A stretch of DNA of 64,000 nt, from the NCBI GenBank assembly GCA_029891345.1, contig CM057009.1, positions 207,570,709-207,634,708 on the forward strand. Direction: 5' to 3'. Of this stretch, positions 11,647 to 24,435 are shown piece by piece. Positions within the stretch are counted from its first letter, which is position 1; each line of letters starts with the position of its first letter. The notes under the pieces are model-generated. The model was given only the letters and a program-made list of their open reading frames with translations. It made no database searches and was not told the origin of the DNA. Made by a program: the position numbers and the translations under genes. This DNA comes from Dryococelus australis. Taxonomy: Eukaryota > Arthropoda > Insecta > Phasmatodea > Phasmatidae.

Positions 11647-12098
11647 CTTTTGAGCTAAAATGTCCTAAACAAAAACCACAATGATGGACACAACAAAAAC
11701 AGACAAACACAGTGGTCTTCTTGGAACTAACTGATTCTTTTTGCAGAATTGTAGACATTTGTGTACCTGTTAACAATTATTTCTGTTTGGCATTGTGTGT
11801 TGTGTGTCTGAATGTGTAGTTCTAGTTTTCTGCAACACACACTCTACTACAACAGTGTATAGACAATAAATGTATTATTTGTTTCCTATATCACTACTGC
11901 AAACATGGCAAATAGTCAAAACTGTGAATGTTGTCACTACAGTATTGTAAAAATTATCATCAGCTTGTCAAAGTAGTTAAGAAATGTTTTAAAAATGAGT
12001 AGGTATACTGCAAAAGTTTTCAAATGCAACTTCCGAAAATTCATGACATTTTCTTTTCTGTAATTTTGACTGTATATCCTATATCTTAATGATATATG
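11647..12098. other. Spacer between the inverted-repeat unit and the Polinton
   Basis: AT-rich and no gene seen. The last six bases (12093-12098, TATATG) form the left copy of the Polinton target duplication. Confidence 0.5.
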
Positions 12099-12160
12099 AG
12101 GAAAGTGCACGACCCATTTCTGGACTACTAGGCTAATCACATGTGGTTGGAGCGGGAAAA

Positions 12161-12235
12161 TATGCATATTGATAATTTGCATATCGTTAATTTGCATACA
12201 GCTAATTTGCATATTGGTAATTTACATGCTAATTA
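12161..12235 (+). repeat. TAATTTGCATA tandem repeats in the Polinton end
   Basis: Four to five imperfect units of about 15-16 bases, each built on TAATTTGCATA, start about 60 bases from the element tip. Each good unit contains the octamer ATTTGCAT, the consensus bound by POU-family factors. The right terminal repeat has the equivalent array on the other strand at about 34456-34522. Whether the array acts in transcription, in replication or as a transposase/integrase site cannot be told from sequence. Confidence 0.6.
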
Positions 12236-12393
12236 GATTAAATAATTGTTGATTAATTATCTTTGATCAAATTTCTTTGCTTACATATCTTTGATGTACC
12301 TTTTTTCTTCTATTTTTGGGATGTGTAATTGAGGAGTGATGTGTACTGTCTGACGTCTGAAACCCGACTGAGCAATGACGTCTAGTGTATCAG

Positions 12394-12401
12394 TATATAA
12401 G
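12394..12401 (+). promoter_or_regulatory. Inward-facing TATA-like box in the left terminal repeat
   Basis: TATATAAG lies about 295 bases from the left tip, pointing inward. The mirrored box is kept in the right terminal repeat at about 34264-34270 (minus strand). Conservation in both arms is expected from homology, so it is only suggestive of function. Confidence 0.4.
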
Positions 12402-13270
12402 AAGTGAGGTTGGTGCTAGAGTGGTATAAGGAGTTTTTTTTTATTTGTTTGGAGAGCATGGATGTTCACCCTACCACATCTGAAGGTGCATTGAGGATGG
12501 AACGTCTGTGACTAATGGGAGCGGGGTACACGTTCGTTCAGTTCGAATGTCTGTGGAGGAATGAGCACTTACGACTGATGGAATGCATGAGAGCAGCTCC
12601 TTCCCTCACTCTCTGAATGCATACTGAACACAAATTAGATATGGCGTAAATAATTCCTTCCAAATAGAAAAGCAAAGCCAATAATTTTAATTAAAATCAA
12701 TCACACGGAAAGAGACTATTTACGTTCAAATACCCAACAATAGTCTACTAATTTAATTAAAACGTACATCACTCCTCGAATAGCAACAAAAAGAACAAAC
12801 TAGTTCGCCGAAGAAACTGAAATAAATATGAATTATTAAAAATTACTTTAATCATGCGATAACCACAAATTCATTAAACCGACAGAACCAAAAAATGTAA
12901 TGAATGAAACGCAAAATTTATATTACTACTGTACCGAATGGACCACAAAATTCCCTACCATAGAATAAACGTAACAAATGCTAACCCACTACCTGAATTC
13001 CCATTAAAATTAATCAAACAAACAACATGCCCAGCTTACATAAAAACACACCATTTACAATCAAAAACTCACCAGCACTCCAGATGTCTAAAAACAAATA
13101 TAAACACTTACTTCACTCTGGCCCTCACCAGCTCTCAAGACAAAAAATGAAATATTCTTAACACCGAAATGCACAAACACCTAAGACGCAATGAAATACA
13201 TGTTAATCCAGACAAACGCTCTTCCACAAACTGAATGACTACGCTAATATATTAATCTAACTTACCCCAA

Positions 13271-14859
13271 ATGAAACTTTGTTAAAAATACAAAGTATAA
13301 CCATTTCATTTCACAAACACGTCTTTCGTTAGCTCATATGACCATCACAACGCTCTCCTACTGAGTAAGCCAGACACATGTAATTTGTTACATCACACGT
13401 TAAATATAATTTAAAACGAAACAAATAAATATCCGAAGCACTTATACGAACATGTGAGAGTTTAATAAATATACAAATCGAAATTGAGAAAGGTGGTGTG
13501 ACGTGTATGAGACATTAACACTGTTCCCTCCACACAGGCCGAACGTGCGCCTAGAACTGATCTCTTCAGGAGGAAGCAATTTTGCAGATTCACCCCACCC
13601 CTCGCCACAGCCTCCTGGCAGGGAGAACGAACCTACCTGAAATCCTCACGCCACCAAGACAGGGCTGGCACCGCTATGTCGGCACCAAAGCCACCACTCA
13701 ACGACTAGAAATTTCAAATACTAGAAATAGAATTAAAAATGAAAACGTAATCCCATCACGTCTCCAGCAAAGCACATAAAAATATTTTAATTCCAGGAAA
13801 TATATTCTAAAACTTTTATCTAAATTTCAAAGAAATATCCCGCAAACACGAGCTAAACGAACTGACTTACAATATTTCCAAATAGCGGGATTATTAAAAA
13901 TATTACTTTGTTCAATGATCACACTTATCGGCTCACAAGACTTAAAATTAAGTATTTTAAAAACAGTTTTCAAAGTAACATAGTGCTACCAAACAAGTTG
14001 GTATCAAACATTTTGCTAGCCAACACAATTCGATAAGCGTTTTAAACAAGCGTATATTTTCTAAAATACATCTCTGTGTGTATATTTCTCTATGAAACTC
14101 TAAGTTTTAAACAAATATCTGTAGACGCAAAAATTAAATACAGTCTCTAATAACTTTAATTTAAAAACGTTCCCATCTAAGAGTGTCGTTATACCAAATG
14201 TGTATATTTGGGCAAACATAAAACTATTTCATTTAAAAACAACACATTTCGACAAAAATATTATTAAAATCCACATTTCGAACCGGTTATCAACCCTGTA
14301 AAATTAACCATATTTCAACAAAACACTGTATTTTAAGTAATATACAAGGAAAACAACACACATTTTGAATCCGTATACTATATTAGTAAAGCAGTAATTT
14401 CAGATTTCCAACAAATTAGTGATACCTTATACTGTCGACAATGATTTATCAAACAAAATTTTACTGAGAAAACAATATTCTTATTACCTACATATGTATA
14501 AAACAGAACATATTTCAAACACCATTGAGATAAACAAATGTATGAGACAGAAGACCTCTAAAACCATCTCTCCCTTTCACAATCCCTAAAATGAAAGTAT
14601 TTTAATTCATTTAATTGAATATCACATACTGTTTTTTTCCAAATGCAGATACTATGTAAAGTATAACGTAATTCGTATTCTGTCTAAGATACGTAGATTT
14701 ACTAACATGGTGAAGTAATATGCATAATTCCGCATCAAACATACATATATATATATTAGAGCGGAAGATATTTTAACATAATTAATTAAACCTGATACTG
14801 TTTAAAAACATTACATTTAAAGAGAAACAAGTCAGTCGACATTTTAACCCCGAAGAGTA
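13271..14859. other. Polinton interior without a recognised gene
   Basis: AT-rich sequence with a small GC-richer patch near 13540-13680. No open frame gives a recognisable domain. Degraded Polinton genes could be present beyond recognition by eye. Confidence 0.4.
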
Positions 14860-14899
14860 ATGACACAATCAACCTTGATGCCAATGGAGTCTGAAGAAT

Positions 14900-15455
14900 C
14901 ACAGAATCGCCTACACTGCAAATACTGCAGAAAATATACATGTTCGCCTACAACGCTCATAGCCACGAGAAGTGGGAATGTTTGAAGAATGCATCTCGGG
15001 ACAATATTAAATGCAAAAACTATTTTAGACAGTTCGCACGAACAGATAACTTGAATCGACATGTCAATATCTGTAAAAATAATCTTCCTACCGAGTAACT
15101 AATTGTATCGTCTACACTACATAATATCACAGAAGGCGAGGATACTAACGTAAGTACAAGTAATGAAATAGAATAGGATCATACAAAATATACACCGCCT
15201 TCAAAGCAAAGTAAGGTCAATATTTATGTTGAAACGGAACGTGAAGAAAGCAGTGATGACTGCACCAACGAGTTGTCTTGTACAAGTGATGCAAAGCAGG
15301 CTGACGACATTGCGTATACTGATTACATAATTCCCACAGACTCCAACAAGTTGGTAGATAGACTGAAATATTTGCTTAAACACAGGAAATACTCGAGCAT
15401 GAAAGAAATTTTTTCGATATTTGCTATTCTTCAAGAACGTGGATACGTCAAATGA
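14900..15455 (+). pseudogene. Zinc-finger protein pseudogene inside the Polinton
   Basis: The start reads HCKYCRK in one frame. After a frameshift near 14945 the reading is NAHSHEKWECLKNAS, then IKCKNYFRQFARTDNLNRHV and NIC. This looks like two adjacent zinc fingers, the second of C2HC spacing with one Cys apparently replaced by Tyr. The same frame then runs to 15455 with only two stops (TAA near 15096, TAG near 15175). It passes an acidic Ser/Glu-rich linker and ends in a predicted helical tail with NKLVDRLKYLLKHRKYSSMK and FAILQERGYVK. I do not recognise the family. The plus-strand orientation matches PolB, so it may be a Polinton cargo or structural gene. Confidence 0.55.
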
Positions 15456-15689
15456 AGTATTATCTGAAAACACCGGAGAAGTATGAAGACAGCACGTATA
15501 TTGTTACAAAAGTATGTTAATAAATTTAGTTAACCCTACTACTTGACTGAAAAAAGTAATTATTTCATGTAAACACTATGTGACAGGAGTATGTTTCAAT
15601 TTGAAGTATTATGTCTTTCTCAAACTGATTAAGTCGTTCGAATTTGGTTGAAAAACTGTGTAATGGAAAAGGAGTGTTATTGAGATATG

Positions 15690-15845
15690 TCCTTTGAGGA
15701 ATAAGGAATGGGAGTGAGAAATAAATGAGGTTTTTGAGGAATGGTTTAGAGGAATAAGTTAGGTTTTTTGAGGAATAAGGAATGGTTTTGAGGAATGAGA
15801 AAATTTTTTGGGGAACAATTTTGAGGAATAAGGAACTGTCAAAGA
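15690..15845 (+). repeat. Degenerate minisatellite, TTTTGAGGAATAAG units
   Basis: Seven or so imperfect repeats of TTTTGAGGAATAAGGAATG with variable spacing. The 136-codon minus-strand frame over this stretch is a by-product of the repeat and is not called as a gene. Confidence 0.7.
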
Positions 15846-15869
15846 CCCTATAATGTATAACCAGTATTA

Positions 15870-16085
15870 CAATTTTTCGGTATCTATGTTTGTGCACTAT
15901 CCTATACTTGCTTGTGCTATGCTTTTTGAAACAGTCTGTACTTAATTGTTTAATGGTGTATATATTTTGAAACATCCTGTGTTAAAATATTTTGTATCTA
16001 TGTTTTTGAAAAACTCTGTACTGGTCTTTGTTAAAGTATTTGCTGTGTTTCAAGACATCCTGCAGTATCCTTATTTTTGCGAATA
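15870..16085 (+). repeat. Diverged ~65-base tandem repeats
   Basis: About three diverged units share TTTTTGAAACA(G/T)(T/C)CTGT and GTATCTATGTTT blocks (near 15877, 15920, 15965 and 15995). No coding function is apparent. Confidence 0.5.
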
Positions 16086-16258
16086 AAATATGTAAAATGA
16101 TTTTTCTTTTATTTATTAAATCCCTTTTCAACTGTGAAATGCATTGTTTCCTTAAGAGAGAAAAGTATGAACTTGTTTAATAACATATCTAAAGAGAGAC
16201 AGCTTTAAAGTCTCTAAAATTAGGTTCTAAATCAAAAATGGTGTAAAAATTTCTATAG

Positions 16259-16470
16259 GCCATTCACAATAAAGTGAGCACTTTTGAAAGCCCTGCTAAA
16301 ATTCTACTTTCTTGCCCATTATGTATCCTTCCACCACATTTAAACAAACATTGCCATGTGATTGTCACATGTTAATAAACTTAATGTTTACATTTTAGGA
16401 CTGCTAAATGTAACATATGATATATATATGCAAACATGTATGTATATATATGTATGTATCATGTAAAATA

Positions 16471-16557
<87 letters not shown>

Positions 16558-19500
16558 GTAACATATATAATTGTTTAGACCATGTCACAGCTCCGATAGA
16601 CAAAGACTTTACACAACAAACAATTGAAAAATGAACGCCCTAGCGATGAAGTAATGGAAACTGTGAAAAAGCAAACATTAAAGTTTGGTGGTGAACAAGG
16701 ACCAACACGACATGTTAAAAAAGGACACACCTTAGTTAAGCTGAAAAATAATTTGGAAGGGCAGACAAATCCAGATTTTGAAATAGACTAGCACTACTGC
16801 ACACCCAAAGTACACCACCACTTGTCACACAAATTACCAAACATTTAAAAACTGTACCGAAAAATTAACATTTCCCATGACTCACCATTTTCTAAGTGCC
16901 CCATCACTCTATAGCGAGACAAGTAAAACATAAGCTCTAAAACATGGTAGCTGTGTTTGGCCTCAGCTGACTGAAGTTAGGTGCAACTAAACCATCAGGA
17001 AAAAACATACATCCTGCAGGCATAAGGTAGCGGCGTAAAGCAGCAGATGTCTGAAGCATATAAAGTATACAAACCAAGGCCATGCAAGGCCTTAAATAAA
17101 AAAATTACAAATCAAAAAATAATGACCCATGACGGGAAAGGGGAAGACAGGGAGGCAGAACAGCGGGCAAAGTGGAGGGGATCTGAGCCAAGCAAAGAGT
17201 ACACCACTGCACATAAGTAGATGGTGCTAATAAACTTAATGTGACGGCGCTAATGTGACAGTATATAAAAATATGTAATACATGAAAAAAGAAAAATATA
17301 TAAAATATGTGCATGTATATGTACATTTTAAGGATAGTTTTATATGCAACTTTATAAATGGAGATAAATATATTTCAACATAGGTCAATTATGTATTGAT
17401 ACAATAAAAATAATTTAAACTAAAAATATAAGCATATCAACAATTGCATTTGTGTATACATTCATTTTTTTTCTTTACACAGTTACTCTGAGTTTGTACC
17501 CTTCTGAGACCCTCCAAAAAAGAACTGAACATTTATACTGTGAATTCAAGTGGTAACAGAAGGGTATACCAGGCTTGTAACTGGCACCACCTTCATTTGA
17601 ACAAAATAATTCTAAAAATAATGTATAGTATTTATAGATAAGTGAAATGCTGATCCGGCGATGGCCACATTTCCGGTGTCTCTTGTGGCCCAAATGGGTG
17701 CGACATTTCCTTTTTGCCAAACCCACACAGGACTCAAACACATTTTACAGGAAAAGTGCATGAACGCTCATCATTGTTGTGGTTCCTTCATTGCAATGAT
17801 TGCAGCAAAGCTGAAAACTTAAATGAGAAAAGTATATAAAGAAAATTACTATACTGACAAAAAATGGTTCATGCGTGCACACACAAAGCTGAAAAAATGT
17901 CTTATTATTAATGTAAAACCAATATATATCCACAAATGACAGCAAAATGATAATGTAAAGGTCAAATTATGAAAGTAGTACATACAGGCAAGTTACTGTG
18001 CATAGAAATAAGCACTTTGTTTAACTTTCCTTGTTACTATAGCTGTGTGTCAATAAACAGCAAATCAGAAGCCCCAACACTTATATTAAGTTATCAATTG
18101 AAAAATTGATTTAAAATCAAGAAAGTGTGTATTTTGACTTCATTCCTCGGGAAGAAATTTTCTTTTGTTTATTTATGGATAATCACAACCACAGAAGTTT
18201 TGTAATGCTTTTAGGTAATGTTTATAGTAAAAATTGAAATGTAAATAATTTACCCTTTTAAAAAGTTTCAGATCAATTTAAAATATTTATTTTTTTGAAA
18301 AAACCCACTACCAACTCTATGTACAGACCTTAATTTCTTCAGTACAAATGTAGCAAAACAAACAAACTAATACTATTATCATTATATCAATTGCAGCCAG
18401 GCCACTGTGCCTGTGTGTTTTGTATGTGCTTATCGCTACAACTGTGAATGTGTTTGGTATGTCAATTGCCCTTATTGAAAGCTAGCTCATACAGCTTCTT
18501 TAGAAATACTGTACTCTCGGCAAAACAAACAATTGACACTCGCAGGTAACTAACACAAAAAACCAAGACAGAATGGCAGCCTTTAAAAAACAAAACTTCT
18601 CACTTCGAGAGTTACGAAGACGAGAGAGAATTGTTACTTTTCTCTCCCAGTGTCCTATTGACTCTCGCACAGACGGAAAATAAATTTAATAGATATTTGA
18701 ATTGAAATGTCCGAAATAGAAAAGAAGGTATTGTTTTCGAGCAGTCGGTCACGTCAGCCAAAGGTGACCTCTGTTATTTTCTTTGTTTCACCATGTTGTG
18801 ACTTGAGGTGGCAGTTGTTTTTAGTTTACTACCCCAGTGAAACGGAAGAGAGAGGCGCTATCATCCTATGACGTCTGTTACTACTCATGAAATGAGGAAA
18901 CAAAAATAAAAAATTTGGAAAAACGAAAATATATGAAATACAAACAAGTTGTCATTGCCATGTCCTTTCAATATTATATGAATTACTATCCTTGACTGAA
19001 ATATAGACAATTGAAATACTTACCGAATATACTAATTTATATATCTAGCTGCAATGCTACAGCTGGTCATAAATATATACGTATAGATGTATTTGAGGTT
19101 AGGCCTACATTACAAAACAACACAGCTATATAAAAATGTGTAAAATTAATGTATAATTACTGACTGCCAAATATGCACTTGTTATAAAGACAGATTTGAA
19201 AGAAAGGTTAAACAGATGGGTGTAGCTAGATATGTACAGATAACTTTTAATATTATTTGTCAAACTTAGGATATAACATGTACTTCGCAAACTCTCATGA
19301 ATATATTAATGTTGCGTTTCTGCTGTCGTTCATTTACTTTCATTATCGTTATTTAACTTTCCATTTATAATATCACGTTTCTAACTGTTAATGTATACTT
19401 GTTCTTTTTCAATGATTTACTTCAACAACGTAATGGGGATAAGTGGCGAAAACACATAGTAAAAACACATTTACATTTGCCTCCGGACAGTTGCAGTTGA

Positions 19501-20154
19501 AATTTTCATCATTTCTGCAACTCATTCGATCATGTTGCACTGCTTCATCTCTCCTCTACGAATTAAAGAATAAATACTTTCGGTGAGATTTATAATGTAC
19601 TCCTGATGCTGAATATTTGTACGTAGTTTACTGGAACTCCTAACTTTACACAAAATCACTACAACACAATTAAACACTATACGGCATATATTAAAACGAT
19701 GATTGCAGATAAGCTGAAAAATAAATGAGAAATATCAAAACACAACAATTTCCAGCTTCCAAATTTGTAGCTTGCCTCGCAACCACTCCACACAAGCAAA
19801 GCCAAGCAACAAGCATGAAGGAACCACAACAATGGGCCATTGGTTTTGACCATTGCGCCGATCACATGAGACAATATAATTATGAGTTACAGTAAATAAA
19901 TTATCTATACGCCAATAATTACTTTAAACTGTATAAAATAAACTTCAAACAACTTAAGTAGCCATAAATTAAAACATTACACTTGCAATACCGCATTATT
20001 TCGTAGAACTACTTTTCACATCTCACTGCCAACATAACTGAGTGTGTTCATCCCCAGACTGTGCGGTGACACACGTTGGTTATACATATGCAGTTGTGGG
20101 TGGTGGTTTTTTTCAAAGGTTGATTTCTAGAGTGCTCACTTTAACGTTAACTGC
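16259..20154. mobile_element. Inverted-repeat element of 3.9 kb nested in the Polinton
   Basis: The left end reads CATTCACAATAAAGTGAGCAC and the right end, reversed, reads AGTTAACGTTAAAGTGAGCAC, giving about 25 matches in the terminal ~32 bases. The first ~130 bases are also related to the small MITE at 31928-32159. A target duplication is not clear (CTATAG versus CTTTTA). The interior has no recognisable transposase. Two similar ~40-base stretches at about 17797 and 19697 (TGATTGCAG...AAGCTGAAAA...AAATGAGAAA) look like splice acceptors on the minus strand, which hints at a lost multi-exon gene. Confidence 0.5.
16474..16550. repeat. (TA)n microsatellite
   Basis: Uninterrupted TA dinucleotides for about 77 bases. 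It creates a false minus-strand open frame rich in Tyr-Ile. Confidence 0.98.
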
Positions 20155-21648
20155 CTTTTAACAAGTGGTACGTTACCAACACAAAACAGATTTCAGCAAC
20201 ACGAAAAAGTGTTATAATGAAAAATCTAATATCATGTACATTTGGAGGACAGTATTTTAACAGCTTCCACCAAGAGAGGTGCAATTGGGAAACATGCACT
20301 AAAATTAACAAACTTGACAGGATCTTAAAGTTAGTAATTACAAACAATGCACACAAAAAGATTATTTATTTTAACACCTTTTATTGTATGAAAGTGTTTT
20401 TTTTTAAATGTAATACTGACAAGAGTTGTTTGAAAACAATATTACTACATTAAGAAATAGACAAAGCCTTTAAATAACTGTTCTCACTTAGGAATATACA
20501 ATATAGAAAAAACATCAGGCACTGTAAAAAAAAAAAAAAAAAATCAAATACAGAAATATAATGATTCACACAACGAATCATAAAAACTATAACAACTATT
20601 AGAATAATCACTGAACAGATTGTGCTTGACTAGAAAACACTTCATTACCTACACAAACTTGTGTCTTTAGCAGGTAAGAATAAAATCTACTCAACCGCAA
20701 TTTCAAGAAAAATACTAAGGCACATTCAGACCTGAACAAATAGCAGTTTAGCAAGTGTCACTTAATAAGAATTCTCAAGCACTGTATGTCAATTCAACAG
20801 GGTAACATGAAACGGGTTTAACATATTGCTCTAACAAGATAATATAAAACAATCTCTAGCACTTTGGATTCCAGGTTTCAGAGTGAAGCCTGCTGTGCAC
20901 TTTTTATTGCAAGACGTGCTCGCGGACTGAGCACGCTGTTGGCTTTCACGCAACGCTAAACAGTTGGAATGAGAATCTCTCTCAACTCAGAAACACAAAT
21001 ACCATGACTGAGATAAGCACACTAAATATAAAAAATGTCTTGGGGAGCGACTGAAGTATACACAACAAACCTTGAGCCCCAAGACCGTATTAAACTACTA
21101 AAAATATAGAAATAAACCCTAAAATGCAGAATGATGCTTAACAATTTGAAAAACCCCAATAGACTACACGATACTAAAAAATAACTCAAGGTGAGCACCT
21201 AGCCATGTGTGAAACACTTTTATTGAAATAATGTATCCAGAAAAAAATGTATTATTTTGTTAGATTTCAAAGAAACATGATTTTTTTGTCCATATCCCAC
21301 CCCTACCCTCCAGCTACTCAGCATGTCACACAGAGTATGGCATTTCAGGTTGAAAATCGAGCTGGTAAATAAGATTTTTGTTCACTGAAACACATTTCCC
21401 GCTCCAGTCTTCCAAATACTCCGGCACACCTCTGTCTTCCCGCTCCCCGACAAGCCACACCGAGAGTGTAGAAAACATTTTTAGGGCTAACAGCGACACT
21501 GAAAGCATTCCCCCCTCCCGCCGCTCCTTTCCCCTCACATCGAGCCTATCTGCTAACACCCTAATACGCACAGAGTATTCAAACATGTATTATTTTTAGT
21601 AAATAATTTCCATCACAACACAAATACATAAAAATTGTTGATTCGTTT
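20155..21648. other. Polinton interior without a recognised gene
   Basis: AT-rich, with an A-tract at 20527-20543. An 86-codon minus-strand frame at 21326-21586 and its plus-strand partner overlap a GC-richer patch. No family is recognised and neither strand is favoured. Confidence 0.4.
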
Positions 21649-21649
21649 T

Positions 21650-21910
21650 GCCGACCTCCATGGTGTATTTGGATAATGCCATATTGTGGGGTTCCAGGTT
21701 CAAATCCTGGGCAAGGCAAGTTAGGTTCTGGGTTTGATTGCCGACTAAGGCATGGATAATATAATTCAGTGTCCCTATAAACGTAATAGATGCTACATAA
21801 CATTTTTTAACATAATAGATGTTACATCATCGCATATGTATGCAATGTTTGATAATTAATTCTATAATTAAAATTATAAATATAATTAAAATTACAATTA
21901 ATTGATATTC
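21650..21910 (+). mobile_element. tRNA-derived SINE
   Basis: The head is a degenerate tRNA gene: an A-box-like TGGTGTATTTGG at about 21660 and a perfect B box GGTTCAAATCC at about 21698. These are the two internal RNA polymerase III promoter elements, at the spacing of a tRNA. The body follows without a tRNA acceptor stem and runs into an AT-rich tail of repeated AATTAAAATTA units near 21860-21900. The head is not a functional tRNA because its stems are not kept. Confidence 0.7.
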
Positions 21911-23079
21911 AAAACAGAAAACCATACGTAATGCATTAAAAATCATAAAATCTTGTATTGCAAAAGAAATTTGTTCGTATGTGAGATCAATAAATAAACG
22001 CACAATTCAAATTAAATGTAATCGCTAATCCTGAAGTACTACGCATATCTCACATTAAATTTCCAATTCAATATAACTGTAAACGGTAAGATTCAGAAAA
22101 TGTTAAAATCATTTAATTCATTAAGGAAATCATATTTACTTTAGTAAAATTATTTACTAAATTACGTTTTATCATCATAACAAACTATATGCCTTATTTG
22201 TATAGGTTCCCATAGGAGGGTGGGGAGAGGATGTCAGGTTATATATACATGCGCAAGAGCGGCGCTCTTCCTTGTTCAACCAACCACCATGGGGTGCCGA
22301 CTGCCTCTCCGCTAGCGACCACTGCTTGTCAAACAACCACCAGCCGCTGGAACCATGGCGGGGCTTCGCGGCGTGACGAGGGGATAGCACAGGTCCAGAC
22401 CAGCCTAGACCTACCATATGCCTGGTCGGTTAACCACCCACAGCGGTCACCAGCCTCGCTCGGCCCTTCACCTGCCTGAACTTGGGTTTAAGCCTCGCTC
22501 ATTAACTACCACCTTTGGGAGTAGACTTTATGTAAGTAAATAAGCTTAACATTTAGGGCTTATAAATAGTGTTTAATATTGTGTTATTTTTTTTTTTGTA
22601 TGTTGACAGTTTTTACCGAGAGTATTTAAAATTAGTTTGCTGCGTTCATTAAAATTATTTTTTCAGAATTTCTTAGACTTTTAGAATTTCTAGCACATTT
22701 AGATTAATAGTTTCACTTTTTTCGATATTCGCTTAAATTTATTTAACTTTTGATAAAACTTATAGAATTTTAATGAAATTCATTAAACTTTTATATGAAT
22801 TTGTTAAAACATTAAAAATTACATTAAAAAAGTTTGTAAGTAGTTTTAAGATATTCTGGGTGGGCTTGGCTTTGTGTGTGTGATGGAGCAGAGAAAAAGA
22901 AAATAGAGAACTAAGCTGGATTCATCTAGCGCATTTGGAGGGTGCATAGCTCTCTGCTCTGAATGATTTTGAATAGTGATACATGAGTGAATTGATGGAT
23001 GATTGAACATTAGTATGTGGTGAGAATGTAGTTTTGATGTGTGAGGGGTTGGTTGGATATTATAAATTTAGCTTGTAAG
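21911..23079. other. Polinton interior with a GC-rich patch behind a TATA-like box
   Basis: TATATATA at about 22240 is followed by a GC-richer patch (22250-22500) that holds open frames of about 80 codons on both strands. The patch could be a promoter and first exon, but no domain is recognised. The rest, to 23079, is AT-rich. Confidence 0.3.
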
Positions 23080-23081
23080 TA

Positions 23082-24433
23082 CAGTGGAAGCCTGGTATAT
23101 CGCGGATTTGGTTATACCGTGGAGCAATTTACGTTCCCCGGCCTGAATAAATAAATAAGTGAAAAGCGTGCAGTCAGCTAGGCGTGTGGTCTGTCGGCAG
23201 GTGGTCGCGAGTTGGGGCATGTCAATTTCGTTGGCATGGTGCAAAGCTTTGACATAAGAATTCCTAGTGGTCCTTTTTTATGTGACCCTATTATACCTGT
23301 TCTGCCGTTTGGTTGTAAACAGACAAAAAAAAGATACTGTGGCAACCTTTCCATCTTATCTGGGCGTTGGATCAGTATAGGGGGATGGCACGGCAATATT
23401 CCAAACCATATATCATACTCGCAAGTGCCTGCTGTCACGCATTTACTGGCACTTCCAAGTTAACATGAAATGTGCGTGTGTTGTATAGCATAATACGTAA
23501 CAATTATAATAATGCTGTAGACACTAATTATAATGTGTGTATAGCAGCTATAACAGTAGGTCTTCCCATCTTCGGAAAAAAAAATCTCAAATATGATGCG
23601 GGCCTCAGAATTTGTGCTTCTAAGTTATTTACAGGCTCATTATTAATCTTCTACAGAATATAATGTTACGTAATCACTATAATTATGATGTAGACACTTT
23701 TATTATAATGTATATATACCAGCTATACAATGTCTTTTCCCATTTTCGAAAAAAAATTCCGAGCGAACGAGCTGTTGTGGACAAGGGTTAATGCAGAAAA
23801 GCGGCCTTTCATTGCATGCCACAAATCATTCACTTTTTTTGTTTCAGTTTTCCTTTTGAAAATGCAAATCAGACGAACAAGCTACATGTTTCACATCACG
23901 TGAGGCACTGATAGATCCCATCTACAGTGCAAGCATGCATTCGACCTATGGATGCAAGATTCCTTTCTCATTCTTACTTCCTCCCAACCAGACCCAGCAG
24001 GTGGCCTAAAAGCGCAGCGGGTTGATGGGGAGAGAGAATCCCTTCTCCAACCCGCATAACAAACAACTCGCAGCGAACACTGCCCTCGGTGGAATAACAT
24101 CCTTTGTCTGGAAAATGTGGTCATTTTAATTATTCTTGCTTGAATGCATGTGACCTCCATCATCGCAGCGCGTTTCTCTTCCTCTGTTTTCCTCCCTTCG
24201 GTGCTGTCAAGTCCGGTGATACAGCTAAAAAAAAATAAAGTTCCGATAGCAAGGGGCTACACATTTCAAGAGTAGCGGCAGTAAACAACACTTGCCCCAT
24301 GTTTGAACGATACAACACAGTTTTTTTTTTTTTTTTTGCCATTGTACTCTGCCATTCCCGGAATAGCGCAGAAAGCAATAATGCGGGTATGAGTTACGCC
24401 CCCCAACAGCAGCGTTATATCTGGCTTTTACTG
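23082..24433. mobile_element. Non-autonomous mariner/pogo-like element
   Basis: The ends are inverted: CAGTGGAAGCCTGGTATATC on the left and, reversed, CAGTAAAAGCCAGATATAAC on the right. Both are flanked by TA (23080-23081 and 24434-24435), the target of Tc1/mariner elements; the CAGTGGAA-type end is typical of pogo/Tigger relatives. No transposase is recognisable inside. Two direct repeats of about 93 bases (23497-23590 and 23668-23760) share TGTAGACACT, TTATAATGT, CAGCTATA and a CATCTTCGGAAAAAAA-type end. Confidence 0.7.
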
Positions 24434-24435
24434 TA

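Larger units (their letters stand above)
12099..13270 (+). repeat. Left terminal inverted repeat of the Polinton
   Basis: Matches the reverse complement of 33429-34587 along almost its whole length with scattered substitutions and small indels. Clear anchors are AAAGTGCAC at the tip, TTCTGGAC, GACCCGACTGAGCAATGAC near 12370, ACGTACATCACTCCTCGAAT near 12762 and CACCAGCACTCCAGATGTCT near 13070. A minus-strand 91-codon frame overlapping the tip is simply AT-rich open sequence. Confidence 0.9.

Noticed and set aside
15565..15975. A 136-codon minus-strand frame
   Set aside because: It is produced by the TTTTGAGGAATAAG minisatellite and its neighbour.
16388..16603. A 71-codon minus-strand frame rich in Ile-Tyr
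   Set aside because: Translation of a (TA)n microsatellite.
21655..21730. A functional tRNA gene
   Set aside because: A and B boxes are present but there is no acceptor stem; the downstream body and AT tail fit a SINE.
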